Shown: positions 16,225 to 24,976, counted from the stretch's first letter. The stretch: 34,574 nucleotides of DNA from Bacteroidales bacterium (GCA_017506175.1 JAFVNW010000067.1:1-34574), one strand, 5' to 3'. Numbers and translations: made by a program. Notes: generated by a model not told the origin, from the sequence alone.

Positions 16225-16746
16225 TCACTTATTCTGCTGTTCGCGATATCTTTTTTCCATTTCTTTTCGGAACTTCTTCTCGTTGAATTTCTGAACCGTC
16301 ATCCCGAAATTGGCGATGCCGAGGAGTTCGTCTTCGCGCATGGCCTGATAGAAGGTGAACTTGTATTTTCCGCAATTGGGAAAACGCACCTTGGGATAGA
16401 AAAAGTACTGCTTGTCCTTCAGGCGGCTGCCCTTCCCTTTCCAGTTCCCGTAAACATCCGCAAGGATGAACTCCAGGGTGTCGCGGCTCACCTGCCCTGA
16501 CGGCGACTGCGAATCCATGAACACGAAAAGGTTCTGGTACGGATAATCAACGCTGTTGCGGATGTCCATATAAATGGTATAGAACACAGTGGAATCCTCC
16601 ACGTCGAACTCACAAACAACGGGCTTGTCCTTTTGCCATTTCTCGCCCTTGATGGTATGGATTTTCTCATACACAACGCCATCGCTGCATGAACCGAACA
16701 GGCAAACCAACGCGAGGAGCACGTACAGAACGACAGTTTTTCTCAT
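16225..16746 (-). CDS. gldH: Gliding motility lipoprotein GldH
   Basis: 173 residues. A lipoprotein signal peptide ends in the lipobox LFGSC (Cys 20). The conserved block DTLEFILADVYGNWKGKGSR, then KQYFFYPKVRF and YQAMREDEL, are typical of GldH. In gliding flavobacteria GldH is needed for motility; in Bacteroidales it is conserved without gliding and its role is unclear. It starts three bases after the stop of the PSP1/RicT-type gene, an arrangement usual in the phylum. Confidence 0.92.
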   Translation of the reverse strand: MRKTVVLYVLLALVCLFGSCSDGVVYEKIHTIKGEKWQKDKPVVCEFDVEDSTVFYTIYMDIRNSVDYPYQNLFVFMDSQSPSGQVSRDTLEFILADVYGNWKGKGSRLKDKQYFFYPKVRFPNCGKYKFTFYQAMREDELLGIANFGMTVQKFNEKKFRKEMEKRYREQQNK

Positions 16747-16749
16747 GAC

Positions 16750-18219
16750 TTATTTATCTTCAATGCCTTTCAAATCATCCAGGCTGTAATTGGTCTCGTT
16801 TTCCTTCTTCTGATTCACCACCGCAAACTCCTCCAGGGTTTCCGGGAATTTGTTCTTCTTGTTCATCTCGATAATCTCATTCACCTTGTCCAGTGGGATG
16901 GCGAAGATGTTGCCGTTGTCACCAGCATAGTTGTACCATACTACCTTCTTGAAGATGTCGATTTTGTTGTAGATGCCCTTTCCTTTTTTGGATTTGAGCT
17001 GTACGTTAGGGTGCGGGAACTGCTTGATTTCCTCCAAATAGGTGGATTGCTCGAAATTGAGGCAGCACTTGAGCTTGCCACACATGCCGGCTAGTTTCTG
17101 CGGGTTGAGGGAGAGCTGCTGGGTGCGGGCGGTCGCTGTAGAGACCGATTGGAAGTTGGAGAGCCAAGAGGAGCAGCAGAGTTCGCGGCCGCAAGTGCCA
17201 ATACCTCCCAAGCGGCCGGCTTCCTGACGCACCCCGATCTGGCGCATCTCAATGCGGATGCGGAACTGCTCCGCCAAAATTTTAATCAATTCGCGGAAAT
17301 CCACACGATCCTCCGCCGAATAATAGAAGATGGCTTTCGTTCCATCTCCTTGATATTCAACATCATTCACCTTCATCTTCAAGCCGAGATCCCAAGCGAT
17401 GTAGCGGGAGGAGAGCATGGTGGTGTGCTCCTGCTTGACGGTGGAAATCCATTTGTCAATATCGGCGTAACGGGCTGTGCGATAGAGTTTTTTCTTAACG
17501 TCTGACTCTTTGACATGCTTGTGCGCCATTTGGCGATAGACGTTTTTGCCGAGCATGGAGATGATACCGATGTCGTGGCCGGGGGAAGCCTCCACCGCCA
17601 CGATGTCGCCAACATGGAAAACGCCTTCTTGAGGCAGGATGAAGAAATCCTTGTGGCTGTTCTTGAAGCGCACTTCTGCGTATGGACATTCCAAATAGTC
17701 GGTCGTGATGTCCAATTTCGACATCCAATCGTAAGTGCTCAACTTGCAAGCCTCAGCGGAGTAGGCGCGGCAGTTGGTTTCTTCGGGATTCGGCAAATCA
17801 CTCACACCGCGCGTAAGGAACGGGTTGGCGGAGAGTTTCTCGGTTTCCCTGCTAATGCCGGTGCGGATGTCGGCATCAAGGTACTCGTCCAGATTTTCGA
17901 CCTGCGTATGGTCGGCATCCATTTCCCGGAACTTGGCTTCGGCTTGTTTCTTCTCCCTTTTCTGCTTCTTCTCCGCAAGATAATTCTGGATATCCTTCTC
18001 CAATTCCTCAGGAGTCTCTTCCTCGAAATCGTCATCAACGGAAGCGGTCTGCTCAACAGCTTTGACTATTTCCTCGTCCTGGTCCGCAGATTTCGGAGCA
18101 GGTTTCCGAGTGTTTTTAGATTGTGGTGAACGTTGTTTGTTTTCTTGTTTTTCTGCAGTTTGATCGGTCGTTTTATCCGTTTTTTTGTTATCTCTATAGT
18201 ATCGTTTGTTCTTTGCCAT
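16750..18219 (-). CDS. ricT: PSP1 / RicT (YaaT)-family protein
   Basis: 489 residues. The first 150 or so are low-complexity and charged (KKQKREKKQAEAKFREMDAD). Then comes the PSP1 domain with its conserved cysteine-rich core GIGTCGRELCCSSWL and KLAGMCGKLKCCLNFEQ. In Bacillus the homologue RicT joins RicA and RicF in an iron-sulfur complex that adjusts RNase Y; in Bacteroidota the role is not established. I start it at 18219, just behind a promoter box, because the upstream extension would run through the box and the glyA terminator. The acidic C-terminal tail is variable in the family. Confidence 0.9.
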   Translation of the reverse strand: MAKNKRYYRDNKKTDKTTDQTAEKQENKQRSPQSKNTRKPAPKSADQDEEIVKAVEQTASVDDDFEEETPEELEKDIQNYLAEKKQKREKKQAEAKFREMDADHTQVENLDEYLDADIRTGISRETEKLSANPFLTRGVSDLPNPEETNCRAYSAEACKLSTYDWMSKLDITTDYLECPYAEVRFKNSHKDFFILPQEGVFHVGDIVAVEASPGHDIGIISMLGKNVYRQMAHKHVKESDVKKKLYRTARYADIDKWISTVKQEHTTMLSSRYIAWDLGLKMKVNDVEYQGDGTKAIFYYSAEDRVDFRELIKILAEQFRIRIEMRQIGVRQEAGRLGGIGTCGRELCCSSWLSNFQSVSTATARTQQLSLNPQKLAGMCGKLKCCLNFEQSTYLEEIKQFPHPNVQLKSKKGKGIYNKIDIFKKVVWYNYAGDNGNIFAIPLDKVNEIIEMNKKNKFPETLEEFAVVNQKKENETNYSLDDLKGIEDK

Positions 18220-18241
18220 TTTAGTAAAATCAATTTGGGTG

Positions 18242-18249
18242 CAAAAGTA
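18242..18249 (-). promoter_or_regulatory. Promoter box (TACTTTTG) of the ricT-gldH unit
   Basis: A minus-strand TAnnTTTG match 22 bases before the ATG at 18219. Confidence 0.65.
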
Positions 18250-18350
18250 CGATTTTTTTTCATTCTGACATTGGCTTTGAATTAATCGTATTTCGCAACG
18301 AGAAGAGCAATCAAGTAGAATTGAATGTCGTTCAGTATACGTTAAAGTCA

Positions 18351-18379
18351 AAAAAAAGGGACGCGATGAGCCGCGTCCC
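18351..18379 (-). terminator. Intrinsic terminator of glyA
   Basis: On the minus strand an 8-bp stem, GGGACGCG/CGCGTCCC (arms at 18372-18379 and 18358-18365), has a 6-base loop and is followed by a T run. Confidence 0.88.
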
Positions 18380-18404
18380 TCGAGGATATGATAACAAACG
18401 TGGA

Positions 18405-19685
18405 TTACCAGGCGAACAAAGGTCTTTCGCACATCATTTCGTTGACTTTCTTGCGGGTCTTGGCGATGAGCTCTTCGTTCTCGACGTCGCAGAGGATGTC
18501 ATCAATCATACCGACGATGCCGTCCATATCGGCTTCCTTCAAGCCACGAGTGGTAACGGCGGGCGTACCGATGCGGATGCCGGAAGTCTGGAATGCGGAA
18601 CGAGAGTCGAACGGAACCATGTTCTTGTTGATGGTGATGTCGGCCTTAACCAACGTGTTTTCAGCAACTTTGCCGGTCAGATCCGGGAATTTGGTGCGGA
18701 GGTCGATCAGCATCAGGTGGTTGTCGGTACCGTTGGAGATGACCTTGTAACCTCTCTTAATGAAGGATTCAGCCATGGTGGCGGCGTTCTTCTTGATTTG
18801 CATAACGTATTTTGCATAGTCGTCGGTCAGGGCTTCGCCGAAAGCAACGGCCTTGGCGGCGATGACGTGCTCGAGCGGCCCACCCTGGGTACCCGGGAAT
18901 ACGGCGGAATCAAGCAGTTGCGACATCATTTTCACAACCCCCTTCGGAGTGGTTTTGCCCCACGGATTTTCAAAATCCTTGCCCATCATGATGAGGCCGC
19001 CGCGAGGTCCGCGGAGTGTCTTGTGCGTGGTGGTGGTGACGATGTGGCAGTATTGCACAGCGTTGTTCAACAAGCCCTTGGCAATCAGACCGGCGGGGTG
19101 GGAAATGTCGGCCATCAGGATGGCGTTCACCTTGTCGGCGATTTCGCGCATGCGTTTCCAATCCCAGTCGCGGCTGTAAGCGGAAGCACCACCGATGATC
19201 AACTTCGGCTGTTCGCGCAGAGCCACCTCTTCCATCTTGTCGTAGTTGATGCAACCGGTAGCCTCTTCAACTTGGTAGGCAACCTGATGATAGAGCATAC
19301 CTGAGAAGTTCACTGGTGAACCATGTGAAAGGTGACCGCCATGGTTGAGGTCAAGCCCCATGAAGGTGTCGCCCGGTTGGAGGCAGGCCAGGAAAACGGC
19401 CATATTGGCCTGTGCGCCGGAGTGCGGTTGTACGTTGGCCCATTCCGCGCCGAAGAGCTCTTTCACGCGGTCAATGGCAACCTGTTCGCTTTGGTCAACG
19501 ATTTGGCAGCCGCCATAGTAGCGCTTGCCCGGAAGACCTTCGGCATATTTGTTGGTCATTACGGAACCCATGGCTTCCATCACTTGCGGGCTCACGAAAT
19601 TTTCAGAAGCAATCAGCTCGATGCCTTTGGTCTGGCGATCGCGTTCTTGCTGAATCAAATCAAAAATAACATTGTCTCTTTGCAT
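18405..19685 (-). CDS. glyA: Serine hydroxymethyltransferase
   Basis: 426 residues. It converts serine and tetrahydrofolate to glycine and methylene-tetrahydrofolate, the main source of one-carbon units. Visible motifs are [55 protein letters not shown] and the PLP lysine in [15 protein letters not shown]. It starts 44 bases after the stop of the cytochrome b gene on the same strand, without an obvious promoter box in that gap, so some read-through transcription is possible. A strong terminator follows. Confidence 0.96.
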   Translation of the reverse strand: MQRDNVIFDLIQQERDRQTKGIELIASENFVSPQVMEAMGSVMTNKYAEGLPGKRYYGGCQIVDQSEQVAIDRVKELFGAEWANVQPHSGAQANMAVFLACLQPGDTFMGLDLNHGGHLSHGSPVNFSGMLYHQVAYQVEEATGCINYDKMEEVALREQPKLIIGGASAYSRDWDWKRMREIADKVNAILMADISHPAGLIAKGLLNNAVQYCHIVTTTTHKTLRGPRGGLIMMGKDFENPWGKTTPKGVVKMMSQLLDSAVFPGTQGGPLEHVIAAKAVAFGEALTDDYAKYVMQIKKNAATMAESFIKRGYKVISNGTDNHLMLIDLRTKFPDLTGKVAENTLVKADITINKNMVPFDSRSAFQTSGIRIGTPAVTTRGLKEADMDGIVGMIDDILCDVENEELIAKTRKKVNEMMCERPLFAW

Positions 19686-19729
19686 TTTTTGAATGTTTTA
19701 ATATGAATAAAATTTGTAATCAAAAAAAA

Positions 19730-20386
19730 CTAACTCCTTTGGGGCGGCCACACGTTGCGACGTCCGTAGAAAAAGCCGAGGTGGTAGCGGGCGGCAAAGT
19801 AGTAAAGCAGGTGTTTCAATTTGCCGAAAGGCATATAAAGGAACAGTATAGTACACAGAATGAAGTAGATGACGGGCGAACCAGGCAGAGCCATGAAATA
19901 GAGGGCGCCGCCCAACTGGAACAGCGTGGTGAAGAGGTTGGACAGATAGTCGTCGAGATTGGCGAAGCTGTGCAGGTTTTTGTCAACCAAACGCTTGACA
20001 AACAACACGATACCACAGCAAGTGGTCGCAAGGAGGAACGCTGCCAACAGGTATTGGAGCCACTTCACATTGTCGGCGATGAGTGCACGGAAGTCTATCC
20101 CACAGAAATGCAGGATGACGATGAGCAGATAAAGCAGGAACGACAGGAAAATGCCCAAGTGAAAGAAGATTCCGAGGGTGTAGGTCGGCAGGTGCAGGTA
20201 GGCCGATTCCTTGTTGGTCGGCGACATGGCGGCGGTATTGGAATAGACGACACCTTTGGCCACGCTGCCGCTGGGCTCGGAGTAGTCCTTCGGTTTCCCC
20301 AACTTGACGATTCTGACGAAATGAGCGAAAAGCATCGTCAGACACAAAGCCAAAGCCGCTAATGAAATAATCAGTAAAATACTCAT
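19730..20386 (-). CDS. NarI/DsrM-like membrane cytochrome b
   Basis: 218 residues with about five membrane segments. The C-terminal motif MPFGKLKHLLYYFAARYHLG matches the PF.KL.H pattern of the nitrate reductase gamma (NarI) superfamily, which includes DsrM and related quinol-oxidising cytochromes. Histidines in helices 2-3 (IFFHLGIF, IVILHF) and in the C-terminal motif could hold haem b. It lies 34 bases after a DsrC gene. In sulfite reducers DsrM works with the iron-sulfur protein DsrK to reduce the DsrC trisulfide. No DsrK, DsrAB, NarG or HdrABC gene is in the window, so partners and substrate are open. Confidence 0.68.
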   Translation of the reverse strand: MSILLIISLAALALCLTMLFAHFVRIVKLGKPKDYSEPSGSVAKGVVYSNTAAMSPTNKESAYLHLPTYTLGIFFHLGIFLSFLLYLLIVILHFCGIDFRALIADNVKWLQYLLAAFLLATTCCGIVLFVKRLVDKNLHSFANLDDYLSNLFTTLFQLGGALYFMALPGSPVIYFILCTILFLYMPFGKLKHLLYYFAARYHLGFFYGRRNVWPPQRS

Positions 20387-20420
20387 TAGTAATAAATTAG
20401 CGATAAATAAAACAAAACTA

Positions 20421-20732
20421 TTATACGCAGCCGTCAGGTTTCGGGAGACCGGCTACACGGCATGCTCCACGAGCGGGCCCCAGCGGGAAAAGCTCGTAAA
20501 TCTGTTTCAGCTTCAGACCGCTCTCCTTGCAAATGGTACGAACCATCGGGGCCATTTGTTTCTCATTGTAGGTGTCTCGGATGATGTTGATGATCTTCCA
20601 GTGATCCTCGGTCAGTTCGTTGATGCCGTCTTCCTTGGCAATCAGCTCGGCCAATTCCTTGTTCCAAAGCTCAGGTTGCACCATGAAGCCATCTTCCATC
20701 TCAACCTTTTGATTTCCTAATGTAACTTCCAT
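20421..20732 (-). CDS. dsrC: DsrC/TusE-family sulfur carrier with both conserved cysteines
   Basis: 103 residues, normal for DsrC. The C-terminal arm reads RGACRVAGLPKPDGCV, giving CysB (C91) and the penultimate CysA (C102), ten residues apart. TusE proteins that only serve tRNA thiolation keep just the last cysteine, so the two-cysteine form points to redox sulfur chemistry (trisulfide or disulfide cycling) as in dissimilatory sulfur metabolism. DsrC-like features include HWKIINIIRDTY and LKQIYELFPLGPARGA. It precedes a NarI/DsrM-like cytochrome on the same strand, probably as an operon. Confidence 0.9.
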   Translation of the reverse strand: MEVTLGNQKVEMEDGFMVQPELWNKELAELIAKEDGINELTEDHWKIINIIRDTYNEKQMAPMVRTICKESGLKLKQIYELFPLGPARGACRVAGLPKPDGCV

Positions 20733-20860
20733 ACTTTGTTGATTTGATGATTTGTTGAATCGATGAATCGTTTTTTGTAGTTAATCGGACGATTTGATCA
20801 TTAATTTATCATTGATTTACAATAAATTAAATACAAATCCGCCCCTAATTTCAAAGTTTG

Positions 20861-20868
20861 CAAAGTTA
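20861..20868 (-). promoter_or_regulatory. Promoter box (TAACTTTG) of dsrC
   Basis: A minus-strand TAnnTTTG match 128 bases before the dsrC start. Confidence 0.55.
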
Positions 20869-20937
20869 CATATTTTTCTATAAAAATCACCTATAAAAAT
20901 AATCTATTTTGCGCCCATATTTATGGGATAAAATTTG

Positions 20938-20945
20938 TAACTTTG
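20938..20945 (+). promoter_or_regulatory. Promoter box (TAACTTTG) of the carboxyltransferase gene
   Basis: A plus-strand TAnnTTTG match 125 bases before ATG 21071; the long leader has no ORF. Confidence 0.55.
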
Positions 20946-21070
20946 CGCGGTTTTTTCGGCAAATGCTAATCGCCTCATTTTTATATTGATAGGACCAGAA
21001 AATTTGCCGTTGGAATTAATCATTGCAAAATAAAACAACACAAATAGCAGATAACTAAAAGCTAAATGAT

Positions 21071-22858
21071 ATGAGCAGAAAAATCGAATTTTGTCTTGTC
21101 TATAGAGACATGTGGCAATCATCAGGGAAATACCAGCCCCGCGTTGACCAGCTGGTAAGAGTAGCACCCGCCATCATCGACTGCGGCTGCTTCTCCCGCG
21201 TGGAGACCAACGGCGGCGCTTTCGAGCAAGTGAACCTACTTTACGGCGAGAACCCCAACAAGGCCGTTCGCGCATGGACCAAGCCGCTGCGGGAGGCCGG
21301 CATCCAGTGCCAGATGCTGGAACGCGCCCTCAACGCCCTCCGCATGGACCCCGTGCCCGCCGACGTGCGCCAGCTGATGTTCAAAGTGAAGAAAGCACAG
21401 GGCGTTGACATTGCCCGCTCGTTCTGCGGCCTCAACGACCCGCGCAACCTCGAGAACTCTGTCAAGTTCGCCAAAGAGGCCGGCATGATTTCACAAGTCG
21501 CCCTCAGCATCACCCACTCCGACATACACACCGTGGAGTACTACATGGGCGTGGTGGACCAAGTCGTGGCCTTCGGCTGCGATGAAATCGCCCTCAAGGA
21601 CATGGCCGGTGTGGGCCGTCCCGCCACCCTCGGCCGGCTCGTAAAATCCATCAAAGAGAAATACCCGCACATTCGCGTTCAATATCACGGGCACACGGGG
21701 CCCGGCTTCTCCGTTGCCTCAACCCTCGAAGTAGCCCGCGCCGGCGCCGACATCATCGACGTGGCTGTAGAACCGCTCTCCTGGGGCATGGTTCACCCCG
21801 ACGTCATCACCATCCAGGCCATGCTGAAGGACGCAGGATTCGATGTCCCCGACATCAACATGAACGCCTATATGGAAGTGCGCCGCCTCACCCAGGAGTT
21901 CATGGACGACTTCCTCGGCTACTGGATCGACCCGAAAAACCGCGTCTCCACCTCTCTGCTGGTGGGCTGCGGACTTCCCGGCGGCATGATGGGCTCCATG
22001 ATGGCCGACCTCAAAGGCGTGCACAAAGCCATCAATATGTCGCTAAAAGCCAGCGGCAACAAGGAACTTTCCGAAGACGAGCTCCTGGTGAAGCTGTTTG
22101 AGGAGGTGGCCTACGTGTGGCCCAAAGTCGGCAACCCACCGTTGGTCACCCCGTTCAGCCAGTATGTCAAAAACATTGCCCTTATGAACATCCTGCAGAT
22201 GGCGCAAGGCAAGCCGCGTTTCAGCGCGATGGACCAGAAGCAGTGGGACATGATTCTCGGCAAGGCCGGCACTCTGCCTGGCACCCTCGCCCCCGAAATC
22301 CTCGAGCTGGCCAAGGAGAAAGGCTACGAGTTCTTCACCTCCAACCCGCAGGACAACTATCCCGACGAGCTGCCGAAGTACCGCAAGCTGATGGAGGAAA
22401 AGGGCTGGGAGCTCGGCGAGGACGAAGAGGAGCTGTTCGAGTACGCCATGCATCCGACGCAGTACATCGACTACAAGAGCGGCGCTGCAAAGAAAAACTT
22501 TGAGCGCGAACTGGAAGCCAAGAAGCAGCAGTCGAACGTCAAGGTCATCGTCAAGGAAATCAAACTGCCCGAAGTGAAACGCGAAGAACTGATCACCGCC
22601 GTTCAGGAAAAACATCCTGATGCCAAACCTGTGATCTCTCCGTCCGACGGCACCCTGCTGTGGGAAGTGCCCGTCACCGGCCAGGCCATGAACCCGCCGA
22701 TGGGTACCGCCTACAAGGAAGGCGACCTCGTATGCTTCGTAGAGGCCTACTACGGACAAGACGAGGTGAAAGCCCTATACGACGGCAAATTGCTGCAGGT
22801 GGTGGTCAAGCAAGGCGAGAAGGTGCGGAAGGGGGATGTGATTGCGTTCTTAAATTGA
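21071..22858 (+). CDS. OadA/PycB-type carboxyltransferase lacking the biotin lysine
   Basis: 595 residues. The HMGL-like carboxyltransferase domain spans about 1-300: VYRDMWQS (R12, D13, Q16), the carbamylated lysine in EIALKDMAG (K176), and metal ligands HGHTG (H206, H208). Next comes a conserved carboxylase domain (GGMMGSMMADL, then the NPPLVTPFSQYVKN block) and a C-terminal biotinyl-like domain from about 525. In that domain the usual EAMKM reads EAYYG (residues 558-562), so tyrosine 561 stands where biotin would be attached. Family members decarboxylate oxaloacetate or carboxylate pyruvate. Without the lysine it would need a separate biotin carrier, or does something else. It has its own promoter. 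Confidence 0.85.
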   Translation: MSRKIEFCLVYRDMWQSSGKYQPRVDQLVRVAPAIIDCGCFSRVETNGGAFEQVNLLYGENPNKAVRAWTKPLREAGIQCQMLERALNALRMDPVPADVRQLMFKVKKAQGVDIARSFCGLNDPRNLENSVKFAKEAGMISQVALSITHSDIHTVEYYMGVVDQVVAFGCDEIALKDMAGVGRPATLGRLVKSIKEKYPHIRVQYHGHTGPGFSVASTLEVARAGADIIDVAVEPLSWGMVHPDVITIQAMLKDAGFDVPDINMNAYMEVRRLTQEFMDDFLGYWIDPKNRVSTSLLVGCGLPGGMMGSMMADLKGVHKAINMSLKASGNKELSEDELLVKLFEEVAYVWPKVGNPPLVTPFSQYVKNIALMNILQMAQGKPRFSAMDQKQWDMILGKAGTLPGTLAPEILELAKEKGYEFFTSNPQDNYPDELPKYRKLMEEKGWELGEDEEELFEYAMHPTQYIDYKSGAAKKNFERELEAKKQQSNVKVIVKEIKLPEVKREELITAVQEKHPDAKPVISPSDGTLLWEVPVTGQAMNPPMGTAYKEGDLVCFVEAYYGQDEVKALYDGKLLQVVVKQGEKVRKGDVIAFLN

Positions 22859-22880
22859 GAGTTGAGAATTGAGAATTGAA
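22853..22880 (+). repeat. Short tandem GAGAATTGAA tract, left of the zeta cassette
   Basis: About two and a half degenerate units of TTGAGAATTGA between the carboxyltransferase stop and the toxin start. The same unit is expanded at 23667-23728 on the other side of the toxin pair. Confidence 0.7.
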
Positions 22881-22905
22881 AACTACTGAACTACGACCAC
22901 CTGAA

Positions 22906-23478
22906 ATGGAGAAAAGATTATACATTATAGCTGGTTGTAATGGTGCGGGCAAAACGACGGCATCATATACCGTGTTGCCTAAAATTCTTGATTGTCGCGA
23001 GTTCGTCAATGCAGATGAAATCGCACGGGGACTCTCTCCTTTTAATCCCAATAGCGTAGCCATCGAAGCAGGAAAATTGATGCTTTTGCGCATTCATGAG
23101 CTTCTCGACAAAGGAGAAACTTTTGCAATTGAGACGACATTGGCAACGAAATCGTACATCCATCTTGTTCGTCAAGCGCACACGCGCGGATATTGTGTAA
23201 ACCTTCTATTCTTTTGGCTACGAGACCCTGCTTTGGCAACTCAGCGAGTGGCTGAACGTGTACAAAACGGAGGTCATACTATTCCGCAAGACGTTATCAA
23301 AAGACGATATGTGGCGGGCATTCAAAATCTTTTCAATCTATACATGAATATCGTGGATTCATGGAGCATTTATGACAATAGTACAAACCCAAGACGGAAA
23401 GTGGCAACTGGCAGAAAATCTGTTGAAACAGAAATAATTGATTGCGAAATTTTTAAACAAATTAAAGCGTATGTCTGA
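22906..23478 (+). CDS. Zeta-type toxin kinase
   Basis: 190 residues. The Walker A motif is IIAGCNGAGKTT (residues 8-18; K16). NADEIARGLSPFNP, IETTLATKSY, and an arginine-rich lid-like RDPALATQRVAERVQNGGH follow, as in zeta/PezT kinases, which phosphorylate UDP-N-acetylglucosamine or related nucleotide sugars and so block wall synthesis. I start it at 22906 rather than 22876 because the added residues come from repeat-derived sequence. All main motifs seem intact. The partner gene begins within its last codons. It is more AT-rich than the gene before it and flanked by GAGAATTGAA repeats, suggesting acquisition. Confidence 0.85.
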   Translation: MEKRLYIIAGCNGAGKTTASYTVLPKILDCREFVNADEIARGLSPFNPNSVAIEAGKLMLLRIHELLDKGETFAIETTLATKSYIHLVRQAHTRGYCVNLLFFWLRDPALATQRVAERVQNGGHTIPQDVIKRRYVAGIQNLFNLYMNIVDSWSIYDNSTNPRRKVATGRKSVETEIIDCEIFKQIKAYV

Positions 23479-23659
23479 GAAGGAATTTAAAGAATTTCAA
23501 GATAAATTAGACAAGGGACTACTGCTTGCTGAGAAGCAGATGCTTGAAGAAAAGGCCCTACACGGACAATCTGTAGTCGTGATGAACGATGATGGAAAAA
23601 TCATTCATATCCCTGCAAGTCAAGTACTTGCCGACAATGAAATTTTTCAAAAAGATTGA
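23471..23659 (+). CDS. Small partner (putative antitoxin) of the zeta-type toxin
   Basis: 62 residues, overlapping the toxin's last 8 bases (ATGTCTGA), which implies coupled translation. The N-terminal half is a charged helix (MSEKEFKEFQDKLDKGLLLA); the second half looks like beta strands (SVVVMNDDGKIIHIPASQVL). It sits downstream of its toxin, unlike classical epsilon-zeta order but common in Bacteroidota pairs. The antitoxin role is inferred from position and size. It is not similar to the 64-residue protein at 8635. Confidence 0.65.
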   Translation: MSEKEFKEFQDKLDKGLLLAEKQMLEEKALHGQSVVVMNDDGKIIHIPASQVLADNEIFQKD

Positions 23660-23666
23660 TCTGTAA

Positions 23667-23728
23667 GCTGAGAATTGAAAGTTGAGAATTGAAAGTTGAG
23701 AATTGAAAGTTGAGAATTGAAAGTTGAG
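23667..23728 (+). repeat. 14-bp tandem repeat, four and a half units
   Basis: GTTGAGAATTGAAA is repeated at 23681, 23695 and 23709, with a one-mismatch first unit at 23667 and a partial unit at 23723-23728. It lies directly behind the toxin-antitoxin pair; shorter relatives are at 22853-22880 and, inverted, at 3420-3464. Confidence 0.95.
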
Positions 23729-23827
23729 TATGGGAGGGCGGATGCGAGGAAGGGATGAAAGGATGAAAAGATTATCAACGACATTTTAGCTCTCAAGTCA
23801 ACAATTCAACGAAAAACAATTATCACC

Positions 23828-24931
23828 ATGAGCACCACTAACCGCATCGCCACAGCAGCCATCCTCTTCCTACTACTTTTTGCAGGCGGGCAGTTTGCTG
23901 TTGCACAGCAGGACACATGTCACACACTCATCTTCCACTCCAGGATCAACCACCAACAAGGAGCATTCGACAGCTTGGGGGTGTATAATTCGACTCAACA
24001 AGTATTTGAGGGTCTATACTACCCAGACACTATAACGGGGGATTGTATTACGGGGATTCATTCCAATTCAAATTCCGACTTTCAGATAAAGATGAAAGGA
24101 GCGAATCCTTTCTCCACCTGTGCGTTAGTTGAAATTGTTTCACCCCAAAATACAAGAGGGAAATTGTGTATTGTGGATATGCTGGGAAGAGTTTGCTGCG
24201 AAAAAGAGGTTGCCATTGCGCTTGGGACATCCCAGTATAGAGTGACCGTTTCGAAAGGTGGGACATACTTTTTTATTGGTGAATTCGAAGGCAAAAGGTT
24301 TACTCAAAAACTGATTGCACTTGACGATGGCAATTGTTCAGGCAGATTTTCCATCGATAATATAGGAGTACAGATAGGCGAGATGAAGGATATTGTCCTA
24401 CATCCTTCTTTGCCGATATCAGAAGGAGATGTTATCTATTGCTCTGCTTTCTATACCATCGACTCACACCCCCGAAGGATTCAACAAATTATCAATATCA
24501 ATGGTCCAGGAGATTATCATATTCTGTTCGATGAGGCACAAAGAACTGGATGTGAAAATTTTTCCTTAGTCAATTGTGATGTGCAGATTTCTCAATATGT
24601 GGGAACACCCACTTATTACGACCCCAATTTTTATCCACCCCACATCCTCTATAATGTCATTTTCTATGACTCCACCTTTATATCTACTCCAACTGAATTT
24701 TCTGAATTGAGCGATGCGTTTTTCTACTCTGGAGAATTCAAATATCGAATAGAACAAACGTCAGATTTCTACTACCATTTTTTTATTTGCTCCATGTCTC
24801 AAAATATTAATGAAGTCACCAATAGCGAGCTATGGATTTCATTGGGAGATTGTGATGGCTTCGGTATTATTAGGGAAAATATGCAGGAGACTTTGTGGAT
24901 GGACAATGCAGTTGTTACGAGGCGATTTTAG
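23828..24931 (+). CDS. Secreted protein with internal T9SS-sorting-like domain
   Basis: 367 residues. The signal peptide (ATAAILFLLLFAGG core) is likely cut after AVA at residue 26. Residues about 91-166 resemble the type A C-terminal sorting domain of type IX secretion cargo: GANPFSTCALVEIVSPQ, KLCIVDMLGRV, then SKGGTYFFIGEFEGKRFTQK and LIAL. Such domains normally end the protein, but here about 200 more residues follow, with several cysteines and Tyr-rich blocks. I do not recognise the last part. It may be a fusion, or a domain that only shares the beta fold. It sits in the repeat-rich accessory patch. Confidence 0.6.
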   Translation: MSTTNRIATAAILFLLLFAGGQFAVAQQDTCHTLIFHSRINHQQGAFDSLGVYNSTQQVFEGLYYPDTITGDCITGIHSNSNSDFQIKMKGANPFSTCALVEIVSPQNTRGKLCIVDMLGRVCCEKEVAIALGTSQYRVTVSKGGTYFFIGEFEGKRFTQKLIALDDGNCSGRFSIDNIGVQIGEMKDIVLHPSLPISEGDVIYCSAFYTIDSHPRRIQQIININGPGDYHILFDEAQRTGCENFSLVNCDVQISQYVGTPTYYDPNFYPPHILYNVIFYDSTFISTPTEFSELSDAFFYSGEFKYRIEQTSDFYYHFFICSMSQNINEVTNSELWISLGDCDGFGIIRENMQETLWMDNAVVTRRF

Positions 24932-24976
24932 AATCAACGAATCAACACACTTCATTACAGAATTTAATGTTGCCGT

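Larger units (their letters stand above)
20733..21070. other. Divergent promoter region
   Basis: An AT-rich gap of 338 bases with no gene. It holds a minus-strand box for dsrC (20861-20868) and a plus-strand box for the carboxyltransferase gene (20938-20945), each followed by a leader of about 125 bases. No clear operator was recognised. Confidence 0.6.

Noticed and set aside
19703..20362. Plus-strand frame opposite the cytochrome b gene
   Set aside because: Gln/Glu/Val-rich shadow; the minus-strand reading has clear membrane helices and the NarI-like motif, and sits next to dsrC.
20421..20732. Calling the gene tusE
   Set aside because: TusE-type proteins lack the second conserved cysteine; both C91 and C102 are present here, so dsrC is the better name.
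23667..23728. CRISPR array
   Set aside because: Units of 14 bases follow each other without spacers, and no cas genes are present; it is a simple tandem repeat.
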